Below, piece after piece: positions 32,501-44,929 of a stretch of DNA of 64,000 bases. A model generated the notes under the pieces. It saw only the letters and a list, made by a program, of their open reading frames with translations, ran no database searches and was not told where the DNA came from. The DNA lies in assembly GCA_963681505.1 (NCBI GenBank), contig OY811972.1, positions 15,853,110 to 15,917,109 on the forward strand. The letters run 5' to 3'. The stretch is from Eunapius fragilis (lineage: Eukaryota; Porifera; Demospongiae; Spongillida; Spongillidae). Each line of letters opens with the position of its first letter. The stretch's first letter is position 1. A program made the translations under genes and the position numbers.

Positions 32501-34335
32501 CCCATACATTTCTATGGGAAATTTTTGACTATCTTAGCATCGAGGTGTTATTGAGACATGCAATATGAGCAAACCACTGCACACATGGAAGATAGCAGTA
32601 ACCATTCATCTATCTGTTTTATATGCCACCCCGAGGATACCTGCTTCGGTATGGGTTTACCAAGCGATTCAAAAGTAGGTTCCCACCCATACATTTCTAT
32701 CGGAAATTCTTGACTATCTTAGCATCGAGGTGTTGATGAGACATGCAATATGAGCAACCACTGCACACATGGGAGATAGCAGTAACCATTCCTCTTTCTG
32801 TTTTAAATGCCACCCCGAGGATACCCGCTTTGGTATGGGTTTACCAAGCGATTCAAAAGTAGGTTCCCACCCATACATTCCTATGGGAAACCACCCATAC
32901 ATCTCTACGGGAAATATTGCCTATCTTAGCATCGAGGTGTTGATGAGACATGCAGTATGAGCAAACCACTGCACACATGGAAGATAGCAGTAACCATTCC
33001 TCTATCTGTTTTAAATGCCACCTCGAGGATACCCGCTTTGGTATGGGTTTACCAAGCGATTCAAAAGTAGGTTCCCACCCATACATTTCTATGGGAAATT
33101 TTTGACTATCTTAGCATCGAGGTGTTATTGAGACATGCAATATGAGCAAACCACTGCACACATGGAAGATAGCAGTAACCATTCATCTATCTGTTTTATA
33201 TGCCACCCCGAGGATACCTGCTTCGGTATGGGTTTACCAAGCGATTCAAAAGTAGGTTCCCACCCATACATTTCTATGGGAAATATTGCCTATCTTAGCA
33301 TCGAGGTGTTGATGACACATGCAGTATGAGCAAACCACTGCACACATGGAAGATAGCAGTAACCATTCCTCTATCTGTTTTAAATGCCACCCCGAGGATA
33401 CCCGCTTTGGTATGGGTTTACCAAGCGATTCAAAAGTAGGTTCCCACCCATCCATTTCTATGGGAAATTTTTGACTATCTTAGCATCGAGGTGTTATTGA
33501 GACATGCAATATGAGCAAACCACTGCACACATGGAAGATAGCAGTAACCATTCATCTATCTGTTTTATAGGCCACCCCGAGGATACCTGCTTCGGTATGG
33601 GTTTACCAAGCGATTCAAAAGTAGGTTCCCACCCATACATTCCTTTGGGAAACCACCCATACATCTCTATGGGAAATATTGACTATCTTAGCATCGAGGT
33701 GTTGATGAGACATGCAGTATGAGCAAACCACTGCACACATGGAAGATAGCAGTAACCATTCCTCTATCTGTTTTAAATGCCACCCCGAGGATACCCGCTT
33801 TGGTATGGGTTTACCAAGCGATTCAAAAGTAGGTTCCCACCCATACATTTCTATGGGAAACCACCCATACATCTCTATGGGAAATATTGACTATCTTAGC
33901 ATTGAGGTGTTGATGAGACATGCAGTATGAGCATACCACTGCACACATGGAAGATAGCAGTAACCATTCCTCTATCTGTTTTCAATGCCACCCCGAGCAT
34001 ACCTGCTTTGGTATGGGTTACCCAAGCGATTCAAAAGTAGGTTCCCACCCATACATTCCTATGGGAAACCACCCATACATCTCTATGGGAAATATTGACT
34101 ATCTTAGCATCGAGGTGTTGATGAGACATGCAGTATGAGCAAACCACTGCACACATGGAAGATAGCAGTAACCATTCCTCTTTCTGTTTTATATGCCACC
34201 CCGAGGATACCTGCTTCGGTATGGGTTTACCAAGCGATTCAAAAGTAGGTTCCCACCCATACATTTCTATGGGAAACCACCCATACATCTCTATGGGAAA
34301 TATTGACTATCTTAGCATCGAGGTGTTGATGAGAC
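29577..34335. repeat. Satellite 1 tandem higher-order repeat, 2 x 2.38 kb
   Basis: 29,577-31,956 and 31,957-34,335 have the same succession of unit types at an offset of 2,380 bp, falling to 2,379 bp after a one-base deletion at about 32,757 (GAGCAACCACTG). The second copy overlaps the 3.5-kb block shared with 17,840-21,370. Confidence 0.8.
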
Positions 34336-36845
34336 ATGCAGTATGAGCAAACCACTGCACACATGGAAGATAGCAGTAACCATTCCTCTATCTGTTTTCA
34401 ATGCCACCCCGAGCATACCTGCTTTGGTATGGGTTACCCAAGCGACTCAAAAGTAGGTTCCCACCCATACATTCCTATGGGAAACCACCCATACATCTCT
34501 ATGGGAAATATTGCCTATCTTAGCATCGAGGTGTTGATGAGACATGCAGTATGAGCAAACCACTGCACACATGGAAGATAGCAGTAACCATTCCTCTATC
34601 TGTTTTAAATGCCACCCCGAGGATACCCGCCTTGGTATGGGTTTACCAAGCGATTTAAAAGTAGGTTCCCACCCATCCATTTCTATGGGAAATTTTTGAC
34701 TATCTTAGCATCGAGGTGTTATTGAGACATGCAATATGAGCAAACCACTGCACACATGGAAGATAGCAGTAACCATTCATCTATCTGTTTTATATGCCAC
34801 CCCGAGGATACCTGCTTCGGTATGGGTTTACCAAGCGATTCAAAAGTAGGTTCCCACCCATACATTTCTATCGGAAATTCTTGACTATCTTAGCATCGAG
34901 ATGTTGATGAGACATGCAATATGAGCAAACCACTGCACACATGGGAGATAGCAGTAACCATTCCTCTTTCTGTTTTAAATGCCACCCCGAGGATACCCGC
35001 TTTGGTATGGGTTTACCAAGCGATTCAAAAGTAGGTTCCCACCCATACATTCCTATGGGAAACCACCCATACATCTCTACGGGAAATATTGCCTATCTTA
35101 GCATCGAGGTGTTGATGAGACATGCAGTATGAGCAAACCACTGCACACATGGAAGATAGCAGTAACCATTCCTCTATCTGTTTTAAATGCCACCTCGAGG
35201 ATACCCGCTTTGGTATGGGTTTACCAAGCGATTCAAAAGTAGGTTCCCACCCATACATTTCTATGGGAAATTTTTGACTATCTTAGCATCGAGGTGTTAT
35301 TGAGACATGCAATATGAGCAAACCACTGCACACATGGAAGATAGCAGTAACCATTCATCTATCTGTTTTATATGCCACCCCGAGGATACCTGCTTCGGTA
35401 TGGGTTTACCAAGCGATTCAAAAGTAGGTTCCCACCCATACATTTCTATGGGAAATATTGCCTATCTTAGCATCGAGGTGTTGATGACACATGCAGTATG
35501 AGCAAACCACTGCACACATGGAAGATAGCAGTAACCATTCCTCTATCTGTTTTAAATGCCACCCCGAGGATACCCGCTTTGGTATGGGTTTACCAAGCGA
35601 TTCAAAATTAGGTTCCCACCCATACATTTCTATGGGAAATTTTTGACTATCTTAGCATCGAGGTGTTATTGAGACATGCAATATGAGCAAACCACTGCAC
35701 ACTTGGAAGATAGCAGTAACCATTCATCTATCTGTTTTATAGGCCACCCCGAGGATACCTGCTTCGGTATGGGTTTACCAAGCGATTCAAAAGTAGGTTC
35801 CCACCCATACATTTCTATGGGAAATTCTTGACTATCTTAGCATCGAGGTGTTGATGAGACATGCAATATGAGCAAACCACTGCACACATGGGAGATAGCA
35901 GTAACCATTCCTCTTTCTGTTTTAAATGCCACCCCGAGGATACCCGCTTTGGTATGGGTTTACAAAGCGATTCAAAAGTAGGTTCCCACCCATACATTCC
36001 TATGGGAAACCACCCATACATCTCTATGGGAAATATTGACTATCTTAGCATCGAGGTGTTGATGAGACATGCAGTATGAGCAAACCACTGCACACATGGA
36101 AGATAGCAGTAACCATTCCTCTATCTGTTTTAAATGCCACCCCGAGAATACCCGCTTTGGTATGGGTTTACCAAGCGATTCAAAAGTAGGTTCCCACCCA
36201 TACATTTCTATGGGAAACCACCCATACATCTCTATGGGAAATATTGACTATCTTAGCATCGAGGTGTTGATGAGACATGCAGTATGAGCATACCACTGCA
36301 CACATGGAAGATAGCAGTAACCTTTCCTCTATCTGTTTTCAATGCCACCCCGAGCATACCTGCTTTGGTATGGGTTACCCAAGCGATTCAAAAGTAGGTT
36401 CCCACCCATACATTCCTATGGGAAACCACCCATACATCTCTATGGGAAATATTGACTATCTTAGCATCGAGGTGTTGATGAGACATGCAGTATGAGCAAA
36501 CCACTGCACACATGGAAGATAGCAGTAACCATTCCTCTTTCTGTTTTATATGCCACCCCGAGGATACCTGCTTCGGTATGGGTTTACCAAGCGATTCAAA
36601 AGTAGGTTCCCACCCATACATTTCTATCGGAAATTCTTGACTATCTTAGCATCGAGGTGTTGATGAGACATGCAATATGAGCAAACCACTGCACACATGG
36701 GAGATAGCAGTAACCATTCCTCTTTCTGTTTTAAATGCCACCCCGAGGATACCCGCTTTGGTATGGGTTTACCAAGCGATTCAAAAGTAGGTTCCCACCC
36801 ATACATTCCTATGGGAAACCACCCATACATCTCTATGGGAAATAT
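33314..36845. repeat. Satellite 1 higher-order block, copy 2 of the 3.5-kb duplication
   Basis: Near-identical to 17,840-21,370. A few single-base differences exist (for example GAGATGTTG at about 34,898 versus GAGGTGTTG in copy 1), so the copies are not perfectly identical. Confidence 0.85.
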
Positions 36846-36877
36846 TGACTATCTTAGCATCGAGGTGTTGATGAGAC

Positions 36878-38125
36878 ATGCAGTATGAGCAAACCACTGC
36901 ACACATGGAAGATAGCAGTAACCATTCCTCTATCTGTTTTAAATGCCACCCCGAGGATACCCGCTTTGGTATGGGTTTACCAAGCGATTCAAAAGTAGGT
37001 TCCCACCCATACATTTCTATGGGAAACCACCCATACATCTCTATGGGAAATATTGACTATCTTAGCATCGAGGTGTTGATGAGACATGCAGTATGAGCAT
37101 ACCACTGCACACATGGAAGATAGCAGTAACCATTCCTCTATCTGTTTTCAATGCCACCCCGAGCATACCTGCTTTGGTATGGGTTACCCAAGCGATTCAA
37201 AAGTAGGTTTCCACCCATACATTCCTATGGGAAACCACCCATACATCTCTATGGGAAATATTGACTATCTTAGCATCGAGGTGTTGATGAGACATGCAGT
37301 ATGAGCAAACCACTGCACACATGGAAGATAGCAGTAACCATTCCTCTATCTGTTTTAAATGCCACCCCGAGGATACCCGCTTTGGTATGGGTTTACCAAG
37401 CGATTCAAAAGTAGGTTCCCACCCATACATTTCTATGGGAAACCACCCATACATCTCTATGGGAAATATTGACTATCTTAGCATCGAGGTGTTGATGAGA
37501 CATGCAGTATGAGCAAACCACTGCACACATGGAAGATAGCAGTAACCATTCCTCTATCTGTTTTAAATGCCACCCCGAGGATACCCGCTTTGGTATGGGT
37601 TTACCAAGCGATTCAAAAGTAGGTTCCCACCCATACATTTCTATGGGAAACCACCCATACATCTCTATGGGAAATATTGACTATCTTAGCATCGAGGTGT
37701 TGATGAGACATGCAGTATGAGCATACCACTGCACACATGGAAGATAGCAGTAACCATTCCTCTATCTGTTTTCAATGCCACCCCGAGCATACCTGCTTTG
37801 GTATGGGTTACCCAAGCGATTCAAAAGTAGGTTTCCACCCATACATTCCTATGGGAAACCACCCATACATCTCTATGGGAAATATTGACTATCTTAGCAT
37901 CGAGGTGTTGATGAGACATGCAGTATGAGCAAACCACTGCACACATGGAAGATAGCAGTAACCATTCCTCTATCTGTTTTAAATGCCACCCCGAGGATAC
38001 CCGCTTTGGTATGGGTTTACCAAGCGATTCAAAAGTAGGTTCCCACCCATACATTTCTATGGGAAACCACCCATACATCTCTATGGGAAATATTGACTAT
38101 CTTAGCATCGAGGTGTTGATGAGAC
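36878..38125. repeat. Satellite 1 tandem higher-order repeat, 2 x 624 bp
   Basis: Three consecutive 208-bp units are duplicated with period 624. Both copies carry the private GTAGGTTTCCACCC change (37,203 and 37,827). Confidence 0.8.
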
Positions 38126-41100
38126 ATGCAGTATGAGCAAACCACTGCACACATGGAAGATAGCAGTAACCATTCCTCTATCTGTTTTAAATGCCACCCC
38201 GAGGATACCCGCTTTGGTATGGGTTTACCAAGCGATTCAAAAGTAGGTTCCCACCCATACATTCCTATGGGAAACCACCCATACATCTCTAGGGGAAATA
38301 TTGCCTATCTTAGCATCGAGGTGTTGATGAGACATGCAGTATGAGCAAACCAATGCACACATGGAAGATAGCAGTAACCATTCCTCTATCTGTTTTAAAT
38401 GCCACCCCGAGAATACCCGCTTTGGTATGGGTTTACCAAGCGATTCAAAAGTAGGTTCCCACCCATCCATTTCTATGGGAAATTTTTGACTATCTTAGCA
38501 TCGAGGTGTTGATGAGACATGCAATATGAGTAAACCACTGCACACATGGAAGATAGCAGTAACCATTCCTCTATCTGTTTTAAATGCCACCCCGAGCATA
38601 CCTGCTTCGGTATGGGTTACCCAAGCGATTCAAAAGTAGGTTCCCACCCATACATTCCTATGGTAAACCACCCATACATCTCTATGGGAAATATTGACTA
38701 TCTTAGCATCGAGGTGTTGATGAGACATGCAATATGAGTAAACCACTGCACACATGGAAGATAGCAGTAACCATTCCTCTATCTGTTTTAAATGCCACCC
38801 CGAGCATACCTGCTTCGGTATGGGTTACCCAAGCGATTCAAAAGTAGGTTCCCACCCATACATTCCTATGGGAAACCACCCATACATCTCTATGGGAAAA
38901 ATTGACTATCTTAGCATCGAGGTGTTGATGAGACATGCAATATGAGCAAACCACTGCACACATGGAAGATAGCAGTAACCATTCCTCTATCTGTTTTACA
39001 TGCCACCCCGAGGACACCTGCTTTGGTATGGGTTTACCAAGCGATTCAATAGTAGGTTCCCACCCATACATTCCTATGGGAAACCACCCATACATCTCTA
39101 TGGGAAAAATTGACTATCTTAGCATCGAGGTGTTGATGAGACATGCAATATGAGCAAACCACTGCACACATGGAAGATAGCAGTAACCATTCTTCTATCT
39201 GTTTTAAATGCCACCCCGAGGACACCTGCTTTGGTATGGGTTTACCAAGCGATTCAAACGTAGGTTCCCACCCATACATTTCTATGGGAAATTTTTGACT
39301 ATCTTAGCATCGAGGTGTTGATGAGACATGCAATATGAGTAAACCACTGCACACATGGAAGATAGCAGTAACCATTCCTCTATCTGTTTTAAATGCCACC
39401 CCGAGCATACCTGCTTCGGTATGGGTTACCCAAGCGATTCAAAAGTAGGTTCCCACCCATACATTCCTACGGGAAACAACCCATACATCTCTATGGGAAA
39501 AATTGACTATCTTAGCATCGAGGTGTTGATGAGACATGCAATATGAGTAAACCACTGCACACATGGAAGATAGCAGTAACCATTCCTCTATCTGTTTTAA
39601 ACGCCACCCCGAGGACACCTGCTTTGGTATGGGTTTACCAAGCGATTCAATAGTAGGTTCCCACCCATACATTCCTATGGGAAACCACCCATACATCTCT
39701 ATGGGAAAAATTGACTATCTTAGCATCGAGGTGTTGATGAGACATGCAATATGAGCAAACCACTGCACACATGGAAGATAGCAGTAACCATTCTTCTATC
39801 TGTTTTAAATGCCACCCCGAGGACACCTGCTTTGGTATGGGTTTACCAAGCGATTCAAACGTAGGTTCCCACCCATACATTTCTATGGGAAATTTTTGAC
39901 TATCTTAGCATCGAGGTGTTGATGAGACATGCAATATGAGTAAACCACTGCACACATGGAAGATAGCAGTAACCATTCCTCTATCTGTTTTAAATGCCAC
40001 CCCGAGCATACCTGCTTCGGTATGGGTTACCCAAGCGATTCAAAAGTAGGTTCCCACCCATACATTCCTACGGGAAACAACCCATACATCTCTATGGGAA
40101 ATATTGACTATCTTAGCATCGAGGTGTTGATGAGACATGCAATATGAGTAAACCACTGCACACATGGAAGATAGCAGTAACCATTCCTCTATTTGTTTTA
40201 AATGCCACCCCGAGCATACCTGCTTCGGTATGGGTTACCCAAGCGATTCAAAAGTAGGTTCCCACCCATACATTCCTATGGGAAACCACCCATACATCTC
40301 TATCGGAAAAATTGACTATCTTAGCATCGAGGTGTTGATGAGACATGCAATATGAGCAAACCACTGCACACATGGAAGATAGCAGTAACCATTCCTCTAT
40401 CTGTTTTAAATGCCACCCCGAGCATACCTGCTTTGGTATGGGTTACCCAAGCGATTCAAAAGTAGGTTCCCACCCATACATTCCTATGGGAAACCACCCA
40501 TACATCTCTATGGGAAAAATTGACTATCTTAGCATCGAGGTGTTGATGAGACATGCAATGTGAGCAAACCACTGCACACATGGAAGATAGCAGTAACCAT
40601 TCCTCTATCTGTTTTAAATGCCACCCCGAGGACACCTGCTTTGGTATGGGTTTACCAAGCGATTCAAAAGTAGGTTCCCACCCATACATTTCTATGGGAA
40701 ATTTTTGACTATCTTAGCATCGAGGTGTTGATGAGACATGCAATATGAGTAAACCACTGCACACATGGAAGATAGCAGTAACCATTCCTCTATCTGTTTT
40801 AAATGCCACCCCGAGCATACCTGCTTCGGTATGGGTTACCCAAGCGATTCAAAAGTAGGTTCCCACCCATACATTCCTATGGTAAACCACCCATACATCT
40901 CTATGGGAAATATTGACTATCTTAGCATCGAGGTGTTGATGAGACATGCAATATGAGTAAACCACTGCACACATGGAAGATAGCAGTAACCATTCCTCTA
41001 TCTGTTTTAAATGCCACCCCGAGCATACCTGCTTCGGTATGGGTTACCCAAGCGATTCAAAAGTAGGTTCCCACCCATACATTCCTATGGGAAACCACCC

Positions 41101-42171
41101 ATACATCTCTATGGGAAAAATTGACTATCTTAGCATCGAGGTGTTGATGAGACATGCAATATGAGCAAACCACTGCACACATGGAAGATAGCAGTAACCA
41201 TTCCTCTATCTGTTTTAAATGCCACCCCTAGGACACCTGCTTTGGTATGGGTTTACCAAGCGATTCAATAGTAGGTTCCCACCCATACATTCCTATGGGA
41301 AACCACCCATACATCTCTATGGGAAAAATTGACTATCTTAGCATCGAGGTGTTGATGAGACATGCAATATGAGCAAACCACTGCACACATGGAAGATAGC
41401 AGTAACCATTCTTCTATCTGTTTTAAATGCCACCCCAAGGACACCTGCTTTGGTATGGGTTTACCAAGCGATTCAAAAGTAGGTTCCCACCCATACATTT
41501 CTATGGGAAATTTTTGACTATCTTAGCATCGAGGTGTTGATGAGACATGCAATATGAGCAAACCAATGCACACATGGAAGTTAGCAGTAACCATTCCTTT
41601 ATCTGTTTTAAATGCCACCCCGAGCATACCTGCTTTGCTATGGGTTAACCAAGCGATTCAAAAGTAGGTTCCCACCCATACATTCCACTGGGAAACCACC
41701 CATACATCTCTATGGGAAGTAATGACTATCTTAGCATCGAGGTGTTGATGAGACGTGCAATATGAGCAAACCTCTGCACACATGGAAGGTAGCAGTAACC
41801 ATTCCTCTATCTGTTTTAAAAGCCACCCCGAGCATACCAGCTTTGGTATGGGTTTACCAAGCGATTCAAAAGTAGGTTCCCACCCATACATTTCTGTGGG
41901 AAATTTTTGACTATCTTAGCATCGAGGTGTTGATGAGATATGCAATATGAGCAAACCACTGCACACATGGAAGATAGCAGTAACCATTCCTCTATCTGTT
42001 TTAAATGCCACCCCGAGCATACCAGATTTGGTATGGGTTTACCAAGCAATTCAAAAGTAGGTTCCCACCCATACATTTCTATGGGAAATTTTTGACAATC
42101 TTAGCATCGAGGTGTTGATGAGACATGCAATATGAGTAAACCACTGCACACGTGGAAGATAGCAGTAACCA

Positions 42172-43075
42172 TTCGCACCAATTGGTTCCATCTAACCAAT
42201 TGGTGCGATATCTACTATTAAAGCCAATTGGGCCAATTGGTTCCACGGGCCCAATTGGTGCGATATGTCCCAATGAATTGATGCCAATTGGGTAAATTGG
42301 TTCCATCGGCCCAATTGGCGCGATAAGTACAATTTATGCCAATCGGGCCAATTGGTTCCATTGGCCCAATTGGTGCGGTATGTCCCAATGAATTGATGCC
42401 AATTGGGCCAATTGGTTCCATCCGCCCAATTCGCGCGATATGTCCTAATGAAATGATAACAATTGGGCCAATTGGTTCTACTGGCCCAATTGGCGCGATA
42501 TGAACAATTTACGCCAATTGGGCCAATTGATTCCACGGGCCCAATTGGTGCGATATGTCCCAATGAATTGATGCCAATTGGGCCAATTGGTTCCAATGGC
42601 CCAATTGGTGCGGTATGTCCCAATGAATTGATGCCAATTGGGCCAATTGGTTCCATCCGCCCATTTCGCGCGATATGTCCTAATGAAATGATAACAATTG
42701 GGCCAATTGGTTCTACTGGCCCAATTGGCGCGATATGAACAATTTACGCCAATTGGGCCAATTGATTCCACGGGCCCAATTGGTGCGATATGTCCCAATG
42801 AATTGATGCCAATTGGGCCAATTGGTTCCATCAGCCCAATTGGCGCGATATGTCCAGATGAAATGATGCTAATTGGTCCGATTGGTTCCACCGGCCCAAT
42901 TGGCGCGATATGTACTATTTGTACCAATTGGGCCAATTGGTTCCACGGGCCCAATTGGTGCGATATGTCCCAATGAATTGATGCCAATTGGGGCAATTTG
43001 TTCCATCTGCCCAATTGGCGCGATATGTTCTAATGAAATGATACCAATTGGGCCAATTGGTACCATCGGCCCAAT
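42172..43075. repeat. Satellite 2, left part (55-60-bp units)
   Basis: Short units built on CCAATTGGGCCAATTGGTTC, then GGCCCAATTGGYGCGATATG, then a variable 10-15-bp tail (TACAATTTATG, TCCCAATGAATTGATG or TCCTAATGAAATGATG). Satellite 1 passes directly into it at about 42,172. Confidence 0.95.
43074..43075. other. Target-site duplication AT (left) of the ISL2EU-type element
   Basis: AT at 43,074-43,075 is repeated at 46,865-46,866. Removing the element and one AT restores GGCCCAATTGGCGCGATATG, the normal satellite 2 sequence. Confidence 0.85.
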
Positions 43076-43177
43076 AGACCTTTTGCAGCTGACGTCACGA
43101 TTGACGTAATTATTTTAGGCAGCCATTTTGAGTGTACAGCTGTTGAACAATTGAGTGTTCAGTTGTTGAATCATTGA

Positions 43178-44776
43178 ATGATGGGAAAGTGCTGTTGTGC
43201 CGTGGGGTGCTCCAATAAATTTTTCAAAGGTTGTGGACTCCAGTTCTAACGTTTTCCCGCCGATACCGAGAAAAGAAATCGCTGGATTGCAGCTGTAAGT
43301 CGAAGCAATTGGCAGCCCACGGAATACACATGGATCTGCAGCTGCCATTTTGTTGGTGGACGTAAGAGTAATGATCCTACGTCTCCTGCCTATATACCGA
43401 CTTTATTTAAGCACAAAACCAAAACTATTAAGAGGAAAGCTGAGTGTCATTTGGCAAGGCATGAACGTGCGATTAAACGCAAGCGTTTACAAGCACTGGC
43501 TGGTACCGATCAGCAGTCTAAATCTACAGCTTCTAACATGACAACACTGCCTGACTGTTCCTCACTGTATAATGCTGATCATGGTCAGCAGTCAAGTTCA
43601 CAGTTTGATCTTGATCTGCACTCTAATTCAGTTTCTCACAATACAGTCTCTGTTCTGACAGAAATGCCATTGTCTGATTGTTCTTTCATGAATGATGATA
43701 ATCATAGTCAACAGCCAAGCTCACTGTCTGATATTGATCTGCAATCTAACTCATCAACTCACTCTACAGTCTCTGTCACAACAGAAATGTCATTGGAAAC
43801 CATTAGAGGGTTAGAGCTTGAATGCAATGTGTTGCGACAAGAAAACATCCAACTTCAGAAAGAGTTAGAGAGTCTGAAAAACAGAGGTTTCTTGGAAAAT
43901 TCCAAAAAGGTGTGTTATTACACAGGATTACCTTCATTAAATATCCTTAATGCAGTATTTGATTTTGTCGCACCTCATGTTCCTAATACAAGAAGCTCAA
44001 TATCACCATTTCAACAATTTTTGATGGTATTGATTAAGTTACGCCTAAATCTAGATTATGAACTCCTTTCAATGCTCTTTCATGTTCATCCATCAACTAT
44101 TTGTCGCTATTTCAATAAATGGATAGATGTCATGTATCAGAGACTAAAGCCCCTAGTAATGTGGCCTGACCATGAACAATTGCACAAGACAATGCCAATG
44201 GAGTTCATACGGAACAATTTCAGTAATTGTGTAGTCATAATAGACTGCTTTGAAATCTTTATGGAACGTCCTAAACGTTTAATGGCTCGTGCACAAACCT
44301 GGTCTAATTATAAACACCACAACACAGTTAAATTCCTGATAGGAATTTCGCCCCAGGGATCGATTACATTTGTGTCTAAAGGTTGGGGTGGTCGTGTATC
44401 TGATAAGTACTTAACTGAAAATTGTGGCATCTTTGATAACCTGTTGCCAGGAGACATAGTTCTAGCAGACAGGGGATTTAATGTGCATGATGAAGTGCGT
44501 TTATATTGTGCTGAAGTCAAACTTCCTCCATTTACCAATGGCAAAAAACAACTCAGCAATTGTGAGGTTGATAAAGCACGTCAGCTTTCTCGTTTGAGGA
44601 TACATGTAGAACGAGTGATAGGGTTTCTGAGACTCAAGTACAAAATTTTGCGAAGTACACTACCCATTAATTTGATAATGTGTCGAGATGGAGATGATCA
44701 CAGCACCATTGATAAAATTGTCACTATATGTAGTGCATTATGTAACTGTTGTGAATCTGTTGTACCTTTTAATTAG
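43178..44776 (+). pseudogene. THAP-DDE_Tnp_4 transposase of the ISL2EU-type element, one nonsense codon
   Basis: A single frame of 532 codons plus stop from the ATG at 43,178 is broken only by TAA at 43,247-43,249. The N-terminus is a THAP zinc finger (C-A-V-G-C start, R-W-I-A-A-V, W-I-C-S-C-H-F, Y-I-P-T-L-F end), and the stop falls before its R-F-P motif where family members have an aromatic residue. A Ser/Asp/Gln-rich linker and a short coiled coil (L-E-L-E-C-N-V-L-R-Q-E-N-I-Q-L) follow. An HTH-like segment (L-F-H-V-H-P-S-T-I-C-R-Y-F) precedes the catalytic core. DDE residues: D in V-I-I-D-C-F-E (about 356), D in L-A-D-R-G-F (about 431), E in H-V-E-R-V-I-G (about 478). The part after the stop could start at Met 43,451 but would lack the DNA-binding domain. 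Confidence 0.88.
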
Positions 44777-44929
44777 TGATTGTGTTTTCTGTTGTGGATG
44801 TGTTTAACTTTTTGATTTGATTGCTGTATTTGTATGTAAAAATTTAAATTATAAATAATAATTGCTTACAATGCACATGACCATTTCTTAATTCTGTGCA
44901 TGACTGTGTACACAAATTGTTCAGCATTA
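44777..44929. other. Spacer between convergent transposon genes
   Basis: 153 bp of AT-rich sequence between the two stop codons. It includes AATTATAAATAATAATTG, which may provide polyadenylation signals for both strands. Confidence 0.5.

Larger units (their letters stand above)
17488..42175. repeat. Satellite 1: tandem array of 184/208-bp units (about 24.7 kb)
   Basis: Head-to-tail units repeat a consensus that runs from TATGAGCAAACCACTGCACA, through GCCACCCCGAGGATACCCGC and AAGCGATTCAAAAGTAGG, to ATCTTAGCATCGAGGTGTTG. Two length classes alternate: 208 bp with a 24-bp internal duplication (CCATACATTCCTATGGGAAA and variant) and 184-185 bp without it. Sub-variants differ at fixed sites (TTTAAA/TTTCAA/TTTATA, GAGGATAC/GAGCATAC, GACTATC/GCCTATC). 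By length this is about 120 units. Each 208-bp unit has a 72-codon frame ending in TGA; 208 is not a multiple of 3 and every unit is closed by a stop, so it is not a gene. Units at both edges (17,488-17,640 and 41,560-42,175) are more diverged. Confidence 0.97.

Noticed and set aside
17600..42170. Serial 64-72-codon open frames and 69-85-codon antisense frames repeated across the array
   Set aside because: They are the same satellite unit translated again and again. Each is closed by a stop, the unit is not a multiple of three, and there is no splice or start context.
17488..42175. Hammerhead ribozyme in satellite 1
   Set aside because: Animal satellites often encode these, so I looked for CTGATGA plus GAAA. 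The unit has TTGATGAG, lacking the essential C, and no matching stems were found.
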